From contig OZ218951.1 in the NCBI GenBank assembly GCA_965112735.1, positions 3,472,001-3,536,000 of the forward strand: a stretch of DNA of 64,000 bases. Reading direction: 5' to 3'. The notes beneath the pieces were generated by a model, which worked only from the letters and a program-made list of their open reading frames with translations, was not told the DNA's origin and did no database searches. Both the position numbers and the translations under genes were made by a program. Shown piece after piece: positions 24,512-46,872 of this stretch. Origin of the DNA: Phaeosaccion multiseriatum (Eukaryota > Ochrophyta, other classes). The first letter of the stretch is position 1; each line of letters opens with the position of its first letter.

Positions 24512-25708
24512 GGGCAGCGGGATGGCAGCGGACGGCCAATCTCCTGCAACATGTAGGGAAGGAAGCGGGACTGGAGAGCGGTAGATGGACGGACCCTGCA
24601 GGCAGAGGTAGCAGGCAGGGTGTAGCAGGCAGGGGTAGCAGAAAGAGTGAAGGCAGCAGTGGGGGTGAGTTGGGGCAGCAGAGCGGGGAACGGCCTTGGC
24701 GCAAGCAGAGCCCGGGGGGGGGGGGGGGGCAAAGGCAACCGGGGGAGAAGCGCATATTTTTGTGGCCTCGAGGGGGGGGACTTGGGGAACTTTTTAGTGA
24801 AGTGTTCGGTGGTCGCATTGTGTACTGTAGAGAATTCCCAGTGCTGCAAGTTGTGCAAGGAACAAGGAAGACGGGAAGGGAAGACTGTGTGTGGGGGATC
24901 CGAAACCTATGCAACCAGGCCCACGAGCGGGCACCAAGAGGAGGAGGAGCACTTGTCCCTACTGTCTCGTCAAGCGGACCTAATTCGTTCCACTGTGCCC
25001 AAAAATACTAACAGAAACGTGCTTTCCATGCCCTCAACACACTAAATACTAAATAATGCCTTTTTTTTTAAAGTCCAATAACCTGGGTACTGGGTTAGGG
25101 ACAGTGCAGAAGAAAAAAAAGAACACAGTAAGCATACGGGCACTGCCAACCGCTTCCAATCCTTTTCTTCATGTTACAGTACCCTGCCCGACTGACTCGA
25201 TACGCAATAAATACGCAAGCTCTCGACCCATACATACATAGCACAACAGCCTGCAAACCGTGGGACTCGTTCGGGAAGTAGGTATCGTTCTCCTTAGCGA
25301 GAAACGTGACTGTAGAGCTTTGCGCCATCGAGGGCCTGTGTTCAACGTCCCATCAAGTCTGCAGGCAGACCGCAGGCAGACGACAGGCACCCTCCTTCCT
25401 CGACTTTTTCCACCGTCTCCCTCCCTCCTGATGCCTTGAACCCCTTCCCTCGAAAGGCTGGTGTGCTGCTGCCGTGGTACGAAGGATGAGGGAGTAGAGC
25501 TCTTTCAGCTCCTCCCCTTCCCTGCAAAGGCAGGCGAAAAGAGCCAGACAAACAAACAAAACCGCAGAGCAGCGCTCTCTCTCCCTCTCTTCTCGCCATC
25601 CGAGCACAAAGTCAACACACACAGGAACCAGTCCGCCTACTCAAGCCAGGGACGGCCAGCCAACGAACCAGAGCCAACCAACCAGTCAGTCAGCCACCCC
25701 CAGCCAGA
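24512..25708. other. Convergent intergenic region
   Basis: About 1.2 kb between the stops of the piggyBac-like gene and the deubiquitinase. It has a G-rich stretch around 24712-24732, A/T-rich runs around 25060-25125 and no supported gene. Confidence 0.5.
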
Positions 25709-34979
<9,271 letters not shown>

Positions 34980-35183
34980 CGCTCGTCTTTAAAAATTGTC
35001 CCTCTGGCCATTTGGGCCACACTCCCGGGGGGCTACAGTTACGTTTTCTGGAAGCGAGGCTTGGAGCAGAGAGAGGGAAAACAACATGGCTCAGCGTTTC
35101 CATTGCTCGCTGGTCTCCTTGCCGCGCTGAGGAGGGAAGCACAGGAGCAGGGCGGGGGAAGGTGGACAGCAGCAAGCGCCGTC
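34980..35183. promoter_or_regulatory. Divergent intergenic region, USP / NACHT-like gene
   Basis: 204 bp between two outward-facing start codons; a shared promoter is inferred from position. No TATA box is seen. Confidence 0.45.
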
Positions 35184-38100
35184 ATGGCTCCGATACAGAA
35201 GTCCTACACGGACGAGCATGCCGCCTTTGCAGCCTCTCGCAGCAGCGAGTACATTTACGTGCCAGTCGACGAGCAGTACTTCACTGCGCTCGACAGGCAT
35301 GCAGAGACCGCAGAGATGACGAGCCGACTGCCTTTGGTCATTGTGGGAGACCCTGGCACAGGCAAGAATGCCCTGCTCAGCAATTGGGTGAAGCGGCGCC
35401 TGACAAACAAGCACCGGGACGAGTACCTGTTTCTGTACTTCGCCGGGGCGTCTACGCGCTCCAGGCAGCTCGCACACCTGTTGCACCGCCTGGAGTCCGG
35501 TCTCAAGGAGTTCTTTCAGCTCCGCGAGATGGACGTACCAGCGTCTGAGGAGGTGAGGCCAGTCGTACCTCTACTTTCCGCCCCTCGCACTGCCCTACTC
35601 TTGTGGCCGTCCCCAATACCTACATGCTGTTTCCTCCTGCTGACCGTGCCATACTGAACTCCCTTCCTCTGGTACCTGTCTCAGCGTCTCATCTGGTCCC
35701 TCAACCGCTTCCTCGCGGCGGCTGCCAAGAAGCACTTCCCGGCGCGCATCACCATTGTAATCGACGGTGTGGATGCCCTCAAGGGGCAGGAGATGCCCGT
35801 GGGCGCGCTGCACTGGCTACCCACAGAGCTTCCCGCGGGCGTGCGCTTCATTGTATCGACGGTTCCCTCCACGGACCGCACCGGTGGCAAGCCCCACCGC
35901 AGCTTCCAGGAGCTGCAGCGCCGCAAGTGCCCCATCCTCCAGATGGGCGTCATGAACCACGAGTGCCAGGAGGCCGCCATCCAGGCCTTCCAGAACATGT
36001 ACCCCAACTCCGTCAGCCTCTCGCCATCACAGGTACGGTACACACACAAGGAGCTGCCCCGGTATACGATGCAATGGTTCCATCCCTCTCCGCGAGGCCG
36101 TCTCTGTGGCCAACGAGTCGTGCCTTCTCCTCGCTCGACTCACCCATCCCCCCACCCAACCCCACACCCCCACCCCTTCTTCACTGCCCCAATGACTCAC
36201 TCACGCATACCGCCCTCCTCCTCCTTCTCCTCCTCTAGGTGGAGCACATCCTGAGCCTCGAGACGCAGAGCAAACCCATGTACCTGCGCACTCTCCTCTA
36301 CGCCCTGCGGCTGCGGCACACCCTCATGCCCGACTCGCCCCTGGACGATCTCCTCAAGCAGTACCTGGCCGCCGGGGACTCTCTCGCACTCACCCGAGCA
36401 GTGTTGGACAGTTTCGAGCGTTACATTGCACCCAGCGGGGAGGGACTCACGCAGATCAGCAGCAGGAGCATTCTCGCTGCAGTGTTGAGTGTACTGTATT
36501 GTTCGAGGAACGGCCTGACTGACTGCGAGGTGTGGGGCTCTGCGGAGATGGTGCTGGGGAGGGAGCTGACGGAGGCCCAAAAGTCCATCATGTTGCTGAT
36601 TCTGAGGGACTGCACCATGCTTGTGGTCGGACAGAGGAGCTTCAGCCACGAAGAGGTGAGTGAGCGAGGGGAAGGAAGGAAGGAAGGAAGGAAGGATGGA
36701 AGGAAGGAAGGAAGGAAGGAAGGAAGTCCTTTCTCCTATTGCGGTGTGGTGTGCTGTGGTACGAGCACGGTGCTGGGGTTCGCCTCTTGAAAGTGGGGGG
36801 GCTCCCACGGACGGTGAAAGAGTAGGAGGAGGACGTGAAGGCGGCTTTACGCCTTCATACACAATGTGGGCGCGTGCGCCGTGAAGCGAACGCGACTCAC
36901 CCTCTTCGCCCCCCTTTCCTTCCTCCCTCCCTCCCTCCCCGTCGCTTCTCGCCTCTTTCATCAGTTTCGAAGGGTGGTTTACGCCAAATACATTCAAAGC
37001 CCCGAGTCGCACATCCGCCTGCACCAGCAAATGGCAAGGTATTTCTCGCGCCTGCCCGCCTCGGACCGTAAGGTGGACTGCCTCCCGTACCACTTGGAGG
37101 TGGCCGGGGCGTGGGGCAAGCTCAAGAACTGCCTCGTGGACATTGACATGTTTCACATTTGGTGGACACCCGAGCATCGCAAGGAGTTCATCTCGATTTG
37201 GGCGTCGCTCACGGCGGCGTGTGGGAGGTCTCAGTCGCAAGACGAGGCGGAGACGGACAGCAGTGGTGGCGGTGGCAACAGCAGCAGCAACAACAATAGC
37301 AGTGGTAACAGCAACAGTAACAGCAACAGCAGCAGTCACAGCAGCAGCAACAACAACAGCAACAACAACACTGACAACAGCAATGGCGAAGGAGACAACA
37401 CCAACAACGACAACAATGACAGTGACAATGACAGCAGCGGCGGTAGCGACAATGCCAACAACAGGGGAGACGGGACCAACGACAGCAGCCCCAACGAAAA
37501 TGGCACCGCCAACAGCAGCAGTAACAACAACAACAACAATAGCAACAACAGCAACAATAACGCCAGTAGCAACCCGTACTATCGCCGCCTGGTGACGAGT
37601 GAGTTTGACATGACGATGGATTGCAAGCAGACGCCTCGTCCGTGCTACGACCTGGCGGAGGAGTACTGCCGCAGCCTTGACGATTACCGCGCCACCCTGA
37701 GGTGCCACATGAACCCAGAGGCAGACGAGCAGGTGTCCGAGGTGAGGGTGTGTGCGTGTGTGTGTGCGTGTGCGTGTGCGTGTGCATGTGCGTGTGAGTG
37801 TGCGTGCGTGTGCGTGCGTGCGCGTTGTGCGTGTGCGTGTGTGTGCGTGTGTGTGCGTGTGTGTGCGTGTGTGCGTGTGCGCGTGTGTGTGCGTGTGCGT
37901 GTGTGTGTAGAGAACCCACCCTCTCCACCCTCTTTCGCTCTTCTTTCTGCTGCTCCTAGTCTTCTCCTGACCTTGATGTCCTCCTTTTCCTCCCATTCCG
38001 CCTCCGCCTTCCGCTGGACTGCCACTGACTCATGCTCCATGACACATGCCCCACACCCCAAAGGTCATTCTCGAGATTGCGGAGTTCTTCCTTGAGTTCG

Positions 38101-39401
38101 CAATGCTCGGGCACGAAGAAGCCGCCGACGTGCCTCAGTTCGTGCACCCACACATCCCCAGCGAAGACCTTGCCAGCCTCGGTGTGCCGTACCTCAGTCT
38201 CGATGAGGAGGGAAGGAGTGTGCTCAATCGGCCCGTACTGACCAAACAGGACGAGGACAACAAGCCCAACAAGGGGTCATCGGGCTCCTCCGGGGCAGGG
38301 TGCAACCACCCACAAGACAGCGTCATACCGCCCAAGGCGAACGAAGACTTCCCTGCCTGCACCACGTACTTTTACCACCGATGGATGTGGATCATGTTCC
38401 CGCTCATTGCCACGGCCAACTGTGGGGACTACTTTCAGCAAGGGATTCAGGTCAACTCCTCAGGGACAGGCAGCGACGGTCTCGGAGGGGCAGGGGGTGC
38501 GGGGGGAGCAGGGGGTGTGCTGAGCCGGGCGGGCGGCGCGGGGGGCAGCTCGGGCGGGCAAGGATTCCGAGGGGGCAAAGGCAAGGGGGGCATGATAACC
38601 GACGGAGGAGGAGGGGTGGGGGGCAAGCAGCAGCAGCACAAGCATGCCAAGAAGGGGGGAGGAGAGGAGGGGGGCAAGGGAGCAAGCGGGGCAGCAGGCA
38701 GTGGCAGCCCCAACAAGAAGCTCCCCACGCTGACCACGCTGAGGGGCATGCCTCGGCGACCGTGTAAACCGATACGGAAACGCAAAACGGCGCCGGACGG
38801 GGAGGGAGGGGCCGAACAAGATCAGTACTATTGGGAGCAGCTCATGACGTCCGTACATGATGACATTCGAGACATCAAGGCCGAGCACGACATTCTCGTG
38901 CAGCAGCGAAGTTTACTCACGAGGAAGCTGGAGGAGCTGGGCGATGAGGAGCAGACCATGACTATTCTCGAAGGGGCAACGAGGGGGGGCGAGGTGAAGA
39001 TGAATGACATTAAGCGGCGACAAGAGAAGCTCACCAGAGATCATGCCAAGGCGCGGCAGCTGAGGCAGAATTACAAGGCCCTCTTGCTCATGGCCGAGCG
39101 ACACCCGGCCAACTCGACCGCTCTGATGGATGAGCTCGAGATCAAGCTGGAGCAGGACAGGAGACTCATCGGTGAGTGGCGTCAAGTCAGTGGGGGGGTG
39201 GGTGCGTGGGTGGGTGGGTGGGTGGATTGGAGTGGGTGGATGAGTGCGTGGGTGGGCGGGTGGGTGGGTGGGTGAGTTGGTGAGTGGGTGAGTTGGTGAG
39301 TGGGTGAGTTGGTGAGTGCGTGGGTGGGTGCGTCATACTCACGGCCGCTGAACTCTCCCCCTTGTCTGTCCCCGTCTCCTTCCTTCCAATACAACGCAAA
39401 C

Positions 39402-39439
<38 letters not shown>

Positions 39440-40784
39440 CACACAAACAAACAAACAGCCGAGATCCGCAAGCGATGTGCGGAGGAGCGGTACGAGAGGC
39501 AGGCCTACCAGATCGACTACAGCCAGATGAAGAAGGCCGTGCAGGAGACCGCGGCCTTGCAACAGTCGCTCCTGCTCAGTCGATTCGACCAACACGAGGT
39601 CTTGGACAGGAGCAACAAAGAGGACGCAGAGCGTATGAGCCACTCCTCCTCCTCCCATTCCACCTCCACCCCAGGGGCAGGGGCAGGGGCAGCAGCAGCA
39701 GCAGCATCTTCTGCTTCTCCCGCACTCGCAGGAGCGCACCACTCCTCCTCTTCGCAGCAGCAGCAGCAGCTGGTGGCTGGAAACGTGTTGTCCCCGAACA
39801 GTCACGGGGGCGGGGGACCGGGAGGGAAGATGATTCTCCGACCTGAGACCCCAGGGGGGGGCGAGGAGGACGGAAGCAGCCCAGGAGGGAGATCCGCTTC
39901 ACGCGAGGGGAGGCGCAAGAGGAGGGGGGAGGAGCACGGAGGGGAAGGAGGAAGATCAGGAAGCGGCGGGGGCGGGGAAGGCAGTGGATGTGCGGACGAC
40001 GCTGAGGAGGTGTGGGGGCAGATCAAGCGGGTCACCGGCCTCGAAGACCCTGACGAGATTATCCGCAAGGTGCGTGGGAGGAGTGGGCTCAGTTGGGCTG
40101 ATTTGTGCTGCCGTATAGAGGCTTTGGAGTACTAATTCACTCCACTCCCTTCCCCTCCCCTCCCCTCCTCTCCTCTCCCCTCCCCTCCCCTCCCGTCTCT
40201 TCCCCTCCCCTAGTGGACCACCCGATCAGAGATGGAGGCCCAGCTCGGCTTTATGAAGGGTGCGTGCGAGCAGCGTCTTGCGGACCTAAAGATTGAAGGG
40301 GCCAAGGTAGAGACGGAGTTAGAGAATACCCGTTACGACAGCATCAGCCTCGGGGGCAGCAAGGAGACACGCTCTCTTCAGAAGAGCATCACGGAGGCCC
40401 AGGCGAAGCTCAAGAGGTCCCGAGAGAGGACAGAGCTCCTCGAGCAGCTGCAGAGGTGTGTGTGTGTGTGTGTGTGTGTGTGTCTGTGTGCGTGAATGTA
40501 TACGTGTGTGTGCGTGTGTGTGTTTAGTTTGAGGTTCCACACTTTCACTATTTGGGACACGCGCACCCCGAGACGCACAAGTACACACGTTTGCGACGCC
40601 CTCACTCATGGGCGGAACCTTCTGGGCTCTCCTTTGCCTTTGCTTGGTGTCTTTGTCTTATTCCTTTGTGTCTTGGCGCGTGGCTCGCCTGACCCCTCGC
40701 GCATCTCCCTCCGTCCCCCGTCCTCCATCTGTCTCTCTCTCTCTCTCATATCTCTCTCTCTCTCTCTCTTTCTTTCTCTACCTC

Positions 40785-40853
<69 letters not shown>

Positions 40854-41587
40854 CTCTCCACCCTCCACCCTCCACCCCTCCACCCTTCCACCCATCCACC
40901 CATCCACCCCTCCACAGAGACACGGTGTCAGGACTGCGGCACAACAGCCGCGTGCTCGGCATCCCCGTGGCTGAGGATAGTCAAGACGAAGCAGGCACCT
41001 CTGTCCAGGACCTTCTCCAAACCCTCCACAACGTCCTGGACACCCTCGTCGAACAGAAGGATCGCTCCGTGCAGAAGGCCTCCGACAAGGCACTGCGAGG
41101 AGACACCACCATGGACATTGGAGGGGTGCAGCGGCCCCCCGAGATGGAGGCTGCCTTGCAAACCTTCTCGAAAACAAAGTGTAAAGTGGCGCCTCAGCTG
41201 CTGTCCAGAAGGGGAATCGACGAGAGGCCACAGGGTTCCGGAGGGGGTGGGGGGGGGCGTAATGGCACTCCACTAGCGGGATACGGAAGCGGCCTCGGCC
41301 TCGGTGGTGGCGGCGGTACTGGCGGTGGGGGCTCGAGTGCGGGGGGGGTAGGGATGGGTCATGGGTTCGTAGGGCCGGCTTCCTCGTCGGCTGGAGGAGG
41401 GGGTCTGGGCTTGGGCGGTGTGGGAGGGGTGGGACCGGAGAGGGGGGGCAGCGACTCGGACAGTGACAGCGAGGTGAAGAACGGTATGCTGAGTCGGCAA
41501 GCCGTGAAGATCAATAGCGCGAAGAGTTACCGCTCGGAGCAAAGGCGACTCGCGAGGTTGCAGAAAACGGCAGTGCCCGGGGGGTGA
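35184..41587 (+). CDS. NACHT-like P-loop NTPase with C-terminal coiled coils (nephrocystin-3-like N-terminus)
   Basis: Eight exons (35184-35552, 35685-36032, 36239-36655, 36965-37741, 38064-39171, 39459-40069, 40214-40455, 40918-41587) join in phase to 1513 residues. An NTPase domain shows a Walker A VGDPGTGKNALLSNWV and a Walker B-like ITIVIDGVDAL, followed by a sensor-like LPAGVRFIVSTVP and a helical region. This arrangement resembles the NACHT part of nephrocystin-3 and related ciliary proteins. Exon 4 holds a Ser/Asn-rich insert of about 120 residues. Exons 5-7 carry long charged helices predicted as coiled coils (for example DIKRRQEKLTRDHAKARQLR). No TPR repeats are evident, so true NPHP3 orthology is doubtful. 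The C-terminus is Gly-rich. A ciliary role is inference only. Confidence 0.65.
37742..37909. repeat. (GT)n/(GTGC) intronic repeat
   Basis: Alternating purine-pyrimidine GT/GC sequence beginning at the donor of exon 36965-37741. Confidence 0.9.
40725..40858. repeat. (TC)n microsatellite
   Basis: CT/TC dinucleotide tract in the last intron of the NACHT-like gene, about 60 bp before the acceptor at 40917; the same intron starts with a GT run (40456-40484). Confidence 0.95.
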
Positions 41588-42348
41588 GGAAGAGGTGGGA
41601 GTGGGTGGTCAGTCGAGGAGGAGCATCGTGATAGCAATGTCTCGCCAATGAGAGGGGAGGAGATATGGGGGAAGAGCCCAAGAGGCGAGAGAAGGCGAAG
41701 GGGCGGTTCAAGTGAGCCGCACCGCAATGGTAAGAATAGACTACGAGCAAGAGAGAGCGGCAGCAGGGATCCAGGAAGAGGTGCCTTTCGTTAAACACGG
41801 CTTTCTTTCTGCGCTTTCGGTGTTTGGTCAACGACTCTACTAAAGCTCGCCCCAGATAGGGAGAGAGGACGATTGAGATGTTCGCCGGCAGTTTTAGCCA
41901 TGCTTTGTATTAATTTTAGAACTATGTATCGTAAGTCCTATGTACACGGGCCGGAAAAGGAAGTTATTGGTTTAGGCTCTGTGGCGGGTCGTGGGTGGTG
42001 TAACAAGGGGAGGTCCCAGACGCCGCCAAGAGCAACAGTAGACAGGTGTCCGCCAATCCAGGCGTCGCAGGCCCCTCGCCCTCAGAGGCAAGAAGTGTAT
42101 TTGTTTGGCTTGCAATACTGGAGTCAATGGCAAACCGAAATGCCCATATCTTGCCGATGCTTCACGTGTTTGGCATGCAAGCGCCTCGGTCGCTGGCTCC
42201 ATCGACCGACACACTCCGGGGGGCGTGGCGTAGCGTGAGAGGAGGAAAAGTAGCCATCAAGCTATTTGTCTGTTGAGAGAAGGAAAAGGAGCAATCCATC
42301 CATCCCCCACCCTTCGTCTCTTGAGCACCTCAGTCTCGCCCTGGTGTT
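41588..42348. other. Convergent intergenic region
   Basis: 761 bp between the stops of the NACHT-like gene and the small minus-strand gene. A 121-codon open frame at 41873-42238 lacks recognisable domains and I do not accept it as a gene. Confidence 0.5.
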
Positions 42349-43188
42349 TCAGTGCCCTAATTCTGCCGAACAGACCATATTGCGTACTGCTTCATTGCAG
42401 AGTCCCGAGTGCTTGTTCCGAATGACGTTGCTCCTCCGCTGGTCTTTGCCGCCAGTGCCTGTTTACCCATGGATGAGTAGGAAGCGCCGCGGAAGCTCTC
42501 TGCCCCACCAAGCAAGAAATTATAGCACGCGCGGGCACAGACGGTGAGAGAGCGCGGGATGTGAGGCGCTTGGATCGCAAAGTGAGAGGACTCATTCTTG
42601 TCTACTTCCTTCCTTGGGGCTGCCGCGACTAACTCACCCTTGAAGTTGTCCCCATAAACTTTGAATCGTTCTCCTCGAACGAAGGCTGCCCGTGGGGCTG
42701 TCCGGTACATACTGCGACAACACAACACGTACACGTTAGAGGCAGCTCAGGGAGCAAACGCGTCATTCCAAAATCAGTTCTCGCTCCGCCTCACCTCCTG
42801 CTCTGGCACTGCGGCCCCATACACGTGAAGGAGTCGAGGCATCTAAAGTCCTGCCCTCCTTTGTGATAGAGAACGTCGCTCGCAGCAGGTGCGCGAGCGA
42901 ACGTGGGCTGCAATGGACCTGGGATGAGCACATCGAGACCAAAATGGGGTGTGATGAAGAGGAGCATGTCTCGAAAAATGGAACACCACACCTCTACTTG
43001 CTCCGATCAGCCAGTGCTCATTCTCTTTCCCTGCCTTCCTTACCAATATAGCTCAAGCTCTTCGACTTGGTCAATTGCCTTTTGAGACTCTGGCCTTGCT
43101 CCCTCAGATCCCCACTGCTGCCGTCGCCAAGAAGCTTGGAAAGCCTCCTGGACGTTTGCTCCTGCCGCTGCTGCAGCCCACCTCCCAT
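42349..43188 (-). CDS. Small protein of unknown function (150 aa)
   Basis: Four exons (43188-43044, 42918-42795, 42711-42638, 42458-42349) have GT-AG borders and compatible phases, and total 453 bp. The protein starts MGGGLQQRQEQTSRRLSKLL, a basic helical segment. A Cys-bearing middle follows (FRCLDSFTCMGPQCQSR), then RTAPRAAFVRGERFKVYG. I do not recognise the family. Support comes from phase agreement across three introns and from its position, which keeps the strand alternation of the region. The last exon is the least certain: the frame also stays open if the donor at 42637 is read through. Confidence 0.45.
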
Positions 43189-43615
43189 GGTGATAAAACT
43201 CCACTCTGCCGCGGATCCCCACTCAACACCACTCCGCCGCTTCCTACAAACTCTACGATCACAAGAGAGAGAGAGAAGAGAGGGAGAAGAGACCCCCGAG
43301 GTGAGCGGCGTATTTTTTTTTTGGCAGTTACAGTTTGCGTTTGAGCTTGTGCGCCCGCGGCAAATTAATGCCCAAATTATTTTCCCTCTCACGCACCTGA
43401 GATTCATTTTAACATCACCGGCCCGCACTTGTTCTCCCTCCTCCAACTCCTTACTCACTGCCTGCCCACTGTTCCCCTACTCGTTAAGTACTTGTTGCCG
43501 TGGTGGACTCTGAGAAGAAGCTCTGCTTGTTCGTGGTTTATCAACTCCTAACTGCGGAACCAAAGGTGCGACAACCCTTTGAAAAGAGAGCCAAGCATAA
43601 AGGGGCGCGTACGGC
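43189..43615. promoter_or_regulatory. Divergent intergenic region, small gene / bestrophin
   Basis: 427 bp between outward-facing starts; contains a T-rich patch around 43311-43322. The promoter role is inferred from position. Confidence 0.35.
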
Positions 43616-44063
43616 ATGGTGTGCACTAGGAAGCGGGCCCGCGAGCGACCGTCGAAGACGCTGCGCACCATCGTAGCGAGCGTAATCTTGGCAGTCACGC
43701 TCAAGACCTGCAGCGGATTTGGATGGAACGGGTTCCAACTGAGGAGCGTTTCCCCGCAGTCCCAACAGCAGCGAAAGCAGCGACAGGATGTGGTAGCGGC
43801 CAAGGCAGCGGCGGACCATGTGAAGAGGGGTCCGCGGGACCCGTTCCCCTTTTACACCCCAGTGAGATCTGCTCCCGGGCACACGACTCTCGGGCAGTAC
43901 CGGGGCTACAACAGCCGCGGAGGACTGGCGCACGATGAAGTCCTCTTCCGCGACGTAGACGGGCCTGCCGGGGAGGTCTCAACCTCCTCCATTCCTCAAG
44001 CGGAGCGATGTAAGTACGGGTGGTGTGGTTGCTTGTGAGGAGTGAAGAGGGAAGGATGAGGGA

Positions 44064-44115
<52 letters not shown>

Positions 44116-46063
44116 ACGAGAAGTTGTGCCGAGTACCATCTATGCCCCGCTAGGTCTCCAGACATCTCATACCTTCTTCCCCTCGTCTCCTCGCTCCCTG
44201 CACTTCCCTCCCCTCGCTCAGACTCGAGCAGAGATTGGATCCACAACATGAAAACAATCACCAGTTCCATCATCTTGAAAAGAATTAAGGGCCCGGCCAT
44301 CTGGCTGTCCCTCTGGGCCACTCTAGTCAGCATCGCTCACCGGGTGTGGGGCTTCTCCTCGCTCACTATGAAGCCCGTTACGCTGCTGGGGAGTGCCCTC
44401 GGTCTGCTGCTGGTCATGCGTACCAACAGCGCTGTCAGCAGGTTCTGGGAGGGTAGAAAGCTGTGGGAGAGTGTGTTGTGCAGCAGCCGGGACTTGGCGC
44501 GGATGATGGCCATCTACCAAGATGTGATTGGCAAGCGGCGGATTCGTCGCATCGCCGATCTCACGTGCGCCTTTGCCGTGGCCCTCCAGCAGCACGTGCA
44601 GGGCTTCGGCTCGGAGCCACCCTTCAGAGGCCTCTTGCCCCCCGAGGAGATCGAGCAACTCTTCTCCACGTCCAACAACAAGCCTTTGCAGATTGTGCAA
44701 AAGATGGCGATGGAGTGCCGACAGATCCCGTACGGCGACGACTGGTCCAGCAGGGAGCGCCTGGACATGGTGGGCACCTGCAAGAAGCTCTCCGCCGCCC
44801 TTGGGGCGAGCGAGACCATTGTCCAGACACCCATCCCTCTGTAAGTGCAAGCAAGCGAAAGGACGAGTGTTTGAAGTTGCCAGGAGTGTTTAGTGAAGGT
44901 TTGTCCTCACCGACTCCTTCCTCCTCCTCCTCCTCCTCCTCCTCCTCCTCCTCCTTATCCTCTCGTCACAGGCACTATGTGAGGCACACGTCCCGGTTCC
45001 TCACCATTTGGTGCCTTCTGCTGCCCTTGGTGACTGTGGGCGAGCTGGGCATTCTCACTCCCCTCATCACGGCCATGGTGAGTGCGTGGGTGGGTGCGTG
45101 CGTGCGTGTCTGGGGGGGTGGATGACACGTAGGGCGACAGACGGCTCATGGCAGACATCCATAACACTCCGCCCTCTTGCTGTCCTTCCACTGCTCCAGT
45201 CCGTCTGGGCGCTGTTCGGCATACAGGAAATTGGCCTCATGATCGAGGTGAGTGGGTCCAAGGCACTGTCGGAAAGGGAGTGATGAGAAGGTAGCTAGGC
45301 AAGCTCACCTCACCAGCGTTGGCAGGGTGAGGTGGGCTGTCGGGAAAGAAGGGGCAATCAGCCGCACCGTTGGCCCACCCGCTCTTTGCAGAGAGGCATG
45401 TTACATAAGTTTGAACTTTCGACGCATTCCAGCCACACAACCTCACCACTGCAATTTCCCGCCCCCTCCCTCCCTTCCTCCCTCTCTACCACTTGCCTCC
45501 CTCCCTTGCAGAACCCCTTTGAGTTCTCCCTGAAGCTGGAGATCATCTGCAACACAGTCTATAGCGATGTGATGCATACCATTGGGGAGACTGAGCTGAG
45601 TAAAGGCGCTGGCCCGGTGCCAGTCATGGTGCACCTCAACGGCCGAACGGAGCTGCTGACCTTCGGCGGAGGGCTGGTGAGGGATGACACTGTGGTGACC
45701 CTGGAAGAGGCTGCGGAGGAGAAGAAGCGGGAGAAGGAGAAGAAGAAGGAGAAGAAGCGGGCCAAGAAGGAGAGGGAGGAGAAGGAGATGGAGATGGCCC
45801 AAAAGGAGAAGGAGAAGGAGGAGGACATGGCCCAGAAGGAGGAGCTCCACAGGCTTGCCGAGCAAGGGGCAGTGGTGAATGTACACCACCCGCAGCAGCA
45901 CCAGGGGGAGGAAGTCAGGGAGTACGGGATTCTGCAGAGCCAACACGCGGCCAAGCTGACGGAGGATTTGCAGCAGCCCCTCCTGGACCCGCAGCCGCAC
46001 CTCGTCGGAGCAGAAGGAGCAGACCGGGGGGCCACAGGTCACACAGGAGGAAAAGGAGGATAG
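43616..46063 (+). CDS. Bestrophin/UPF0187-like chloride channel, probably plastid
   Basis: Five exons (43616-44009, 44222-44840, 44972-45077, 45200-45247, 45512-46063) join to 572 residues. The N-terminus is basic and then hydrophobic (TLRTIVASVILAVTL) and ends in a TCSGFGWNGF motif, like the signal peptide plus Phe-led transit peptide used by red complex plastids. Bestrophin-family features include IKGPAIWLSLWATLVSI, ALGLLLVMRTNSAVSRFWEG (the R.N.A..R..EGR signature), a middle helical domain, FLTIWCLLLPLVTVG and the ENPFEFSLKLEIIC segment. The C-terminus is a Lys/Glu-rich helix. Family members in thylakoids pass anions (chloride or bicarbonate). Which ion is moved here is not decidable from sequence. 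Confidence 0.87.
44068..44114. repeat. (GA)n microsatellite
   Basis: Dinucleotide run in bestrophin intron 1. Confidence 0.95.
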
Positions 46064-46764
46064 GAGTGCGTTACAATGTACGTTGAGTCAATTTTTGTTT
46101 AAAGGGGAAATTCCTCGCAAAGTAACGACGGTTACAGTACCCAGCACTGGGGTCGAGCGAAAAGCTTCCCAGTGCCGCCTCGCCGTTCTGGCCGCCGATG
46201 TGATGCCCTCACTGCCCTAATGACAGATGGCTTACTACTATACTGCTACTACTACTGCTGCTGCTCCTGCTGGTGACAGGCGGTTTCGCCAGGCTTGTGC
46301 CCGCGGAAAAGTCGCTCGCTCCTCGTCCCGCTTTTGTACTTCGCTACAAATGACATGATGGATCCCCCAAGAGGGATCCGGCACCTTTTCTCTCTCCCTC
46401 CCTCCCTCCCTCTCGGAAGACAAGGAGGGCCAATGAGTCAGGGCCCTCTCATCGTTCATATCCTTATCCAGACCCTCGTCTTCGGACCAGGTTCCGTCGT
46501 CAGCAATACAACCAACACGGGAGGGAATGGTCAGCGATTAACAGCAGACCATGTAGCATGTGTCTGTGTGTCTCCTGCCCCCCCCCCCCTCCCTCCCTCC
46601 ATACTGTCTCTCTCTCTCTCTCTTGCCCTACCTTACGGCTCATGCATCCATGTAGAAGGTGGTTCGCTCATGACAACTTTCTTTTCTTGTTCGTAAGCAG
46701 GTCCTGTTTGTTTGGAATGGAACACGGGATGAGAGAGACAGACGGAGAGAGAGAGAGGGGGGCC
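46064..46764. other. Intergenic region with no supported gene
   Basis: Follows the bestrophin stop; contains short CTG, CCCT and TC runs. No exon with good splice borders was found. Confidence 0.4.
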
Positions 46765-46872
46765 CTCGCTGCCTCCTCCTGTGCCCGCCCCCTTTCGCTC
46801 CGCCCGGCCGCAGTCCCTCATCGGTGGCTGGTGCGCACGGAACACCACGAGAGCCTGACTCCCTTCAACAAC

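Noticed and set aside
41873-42238. 121-codon plus-strand frame with several Cys residues
   Set aside because: No family, and its position between two convergent stops suggests UTR; not enough evidence.
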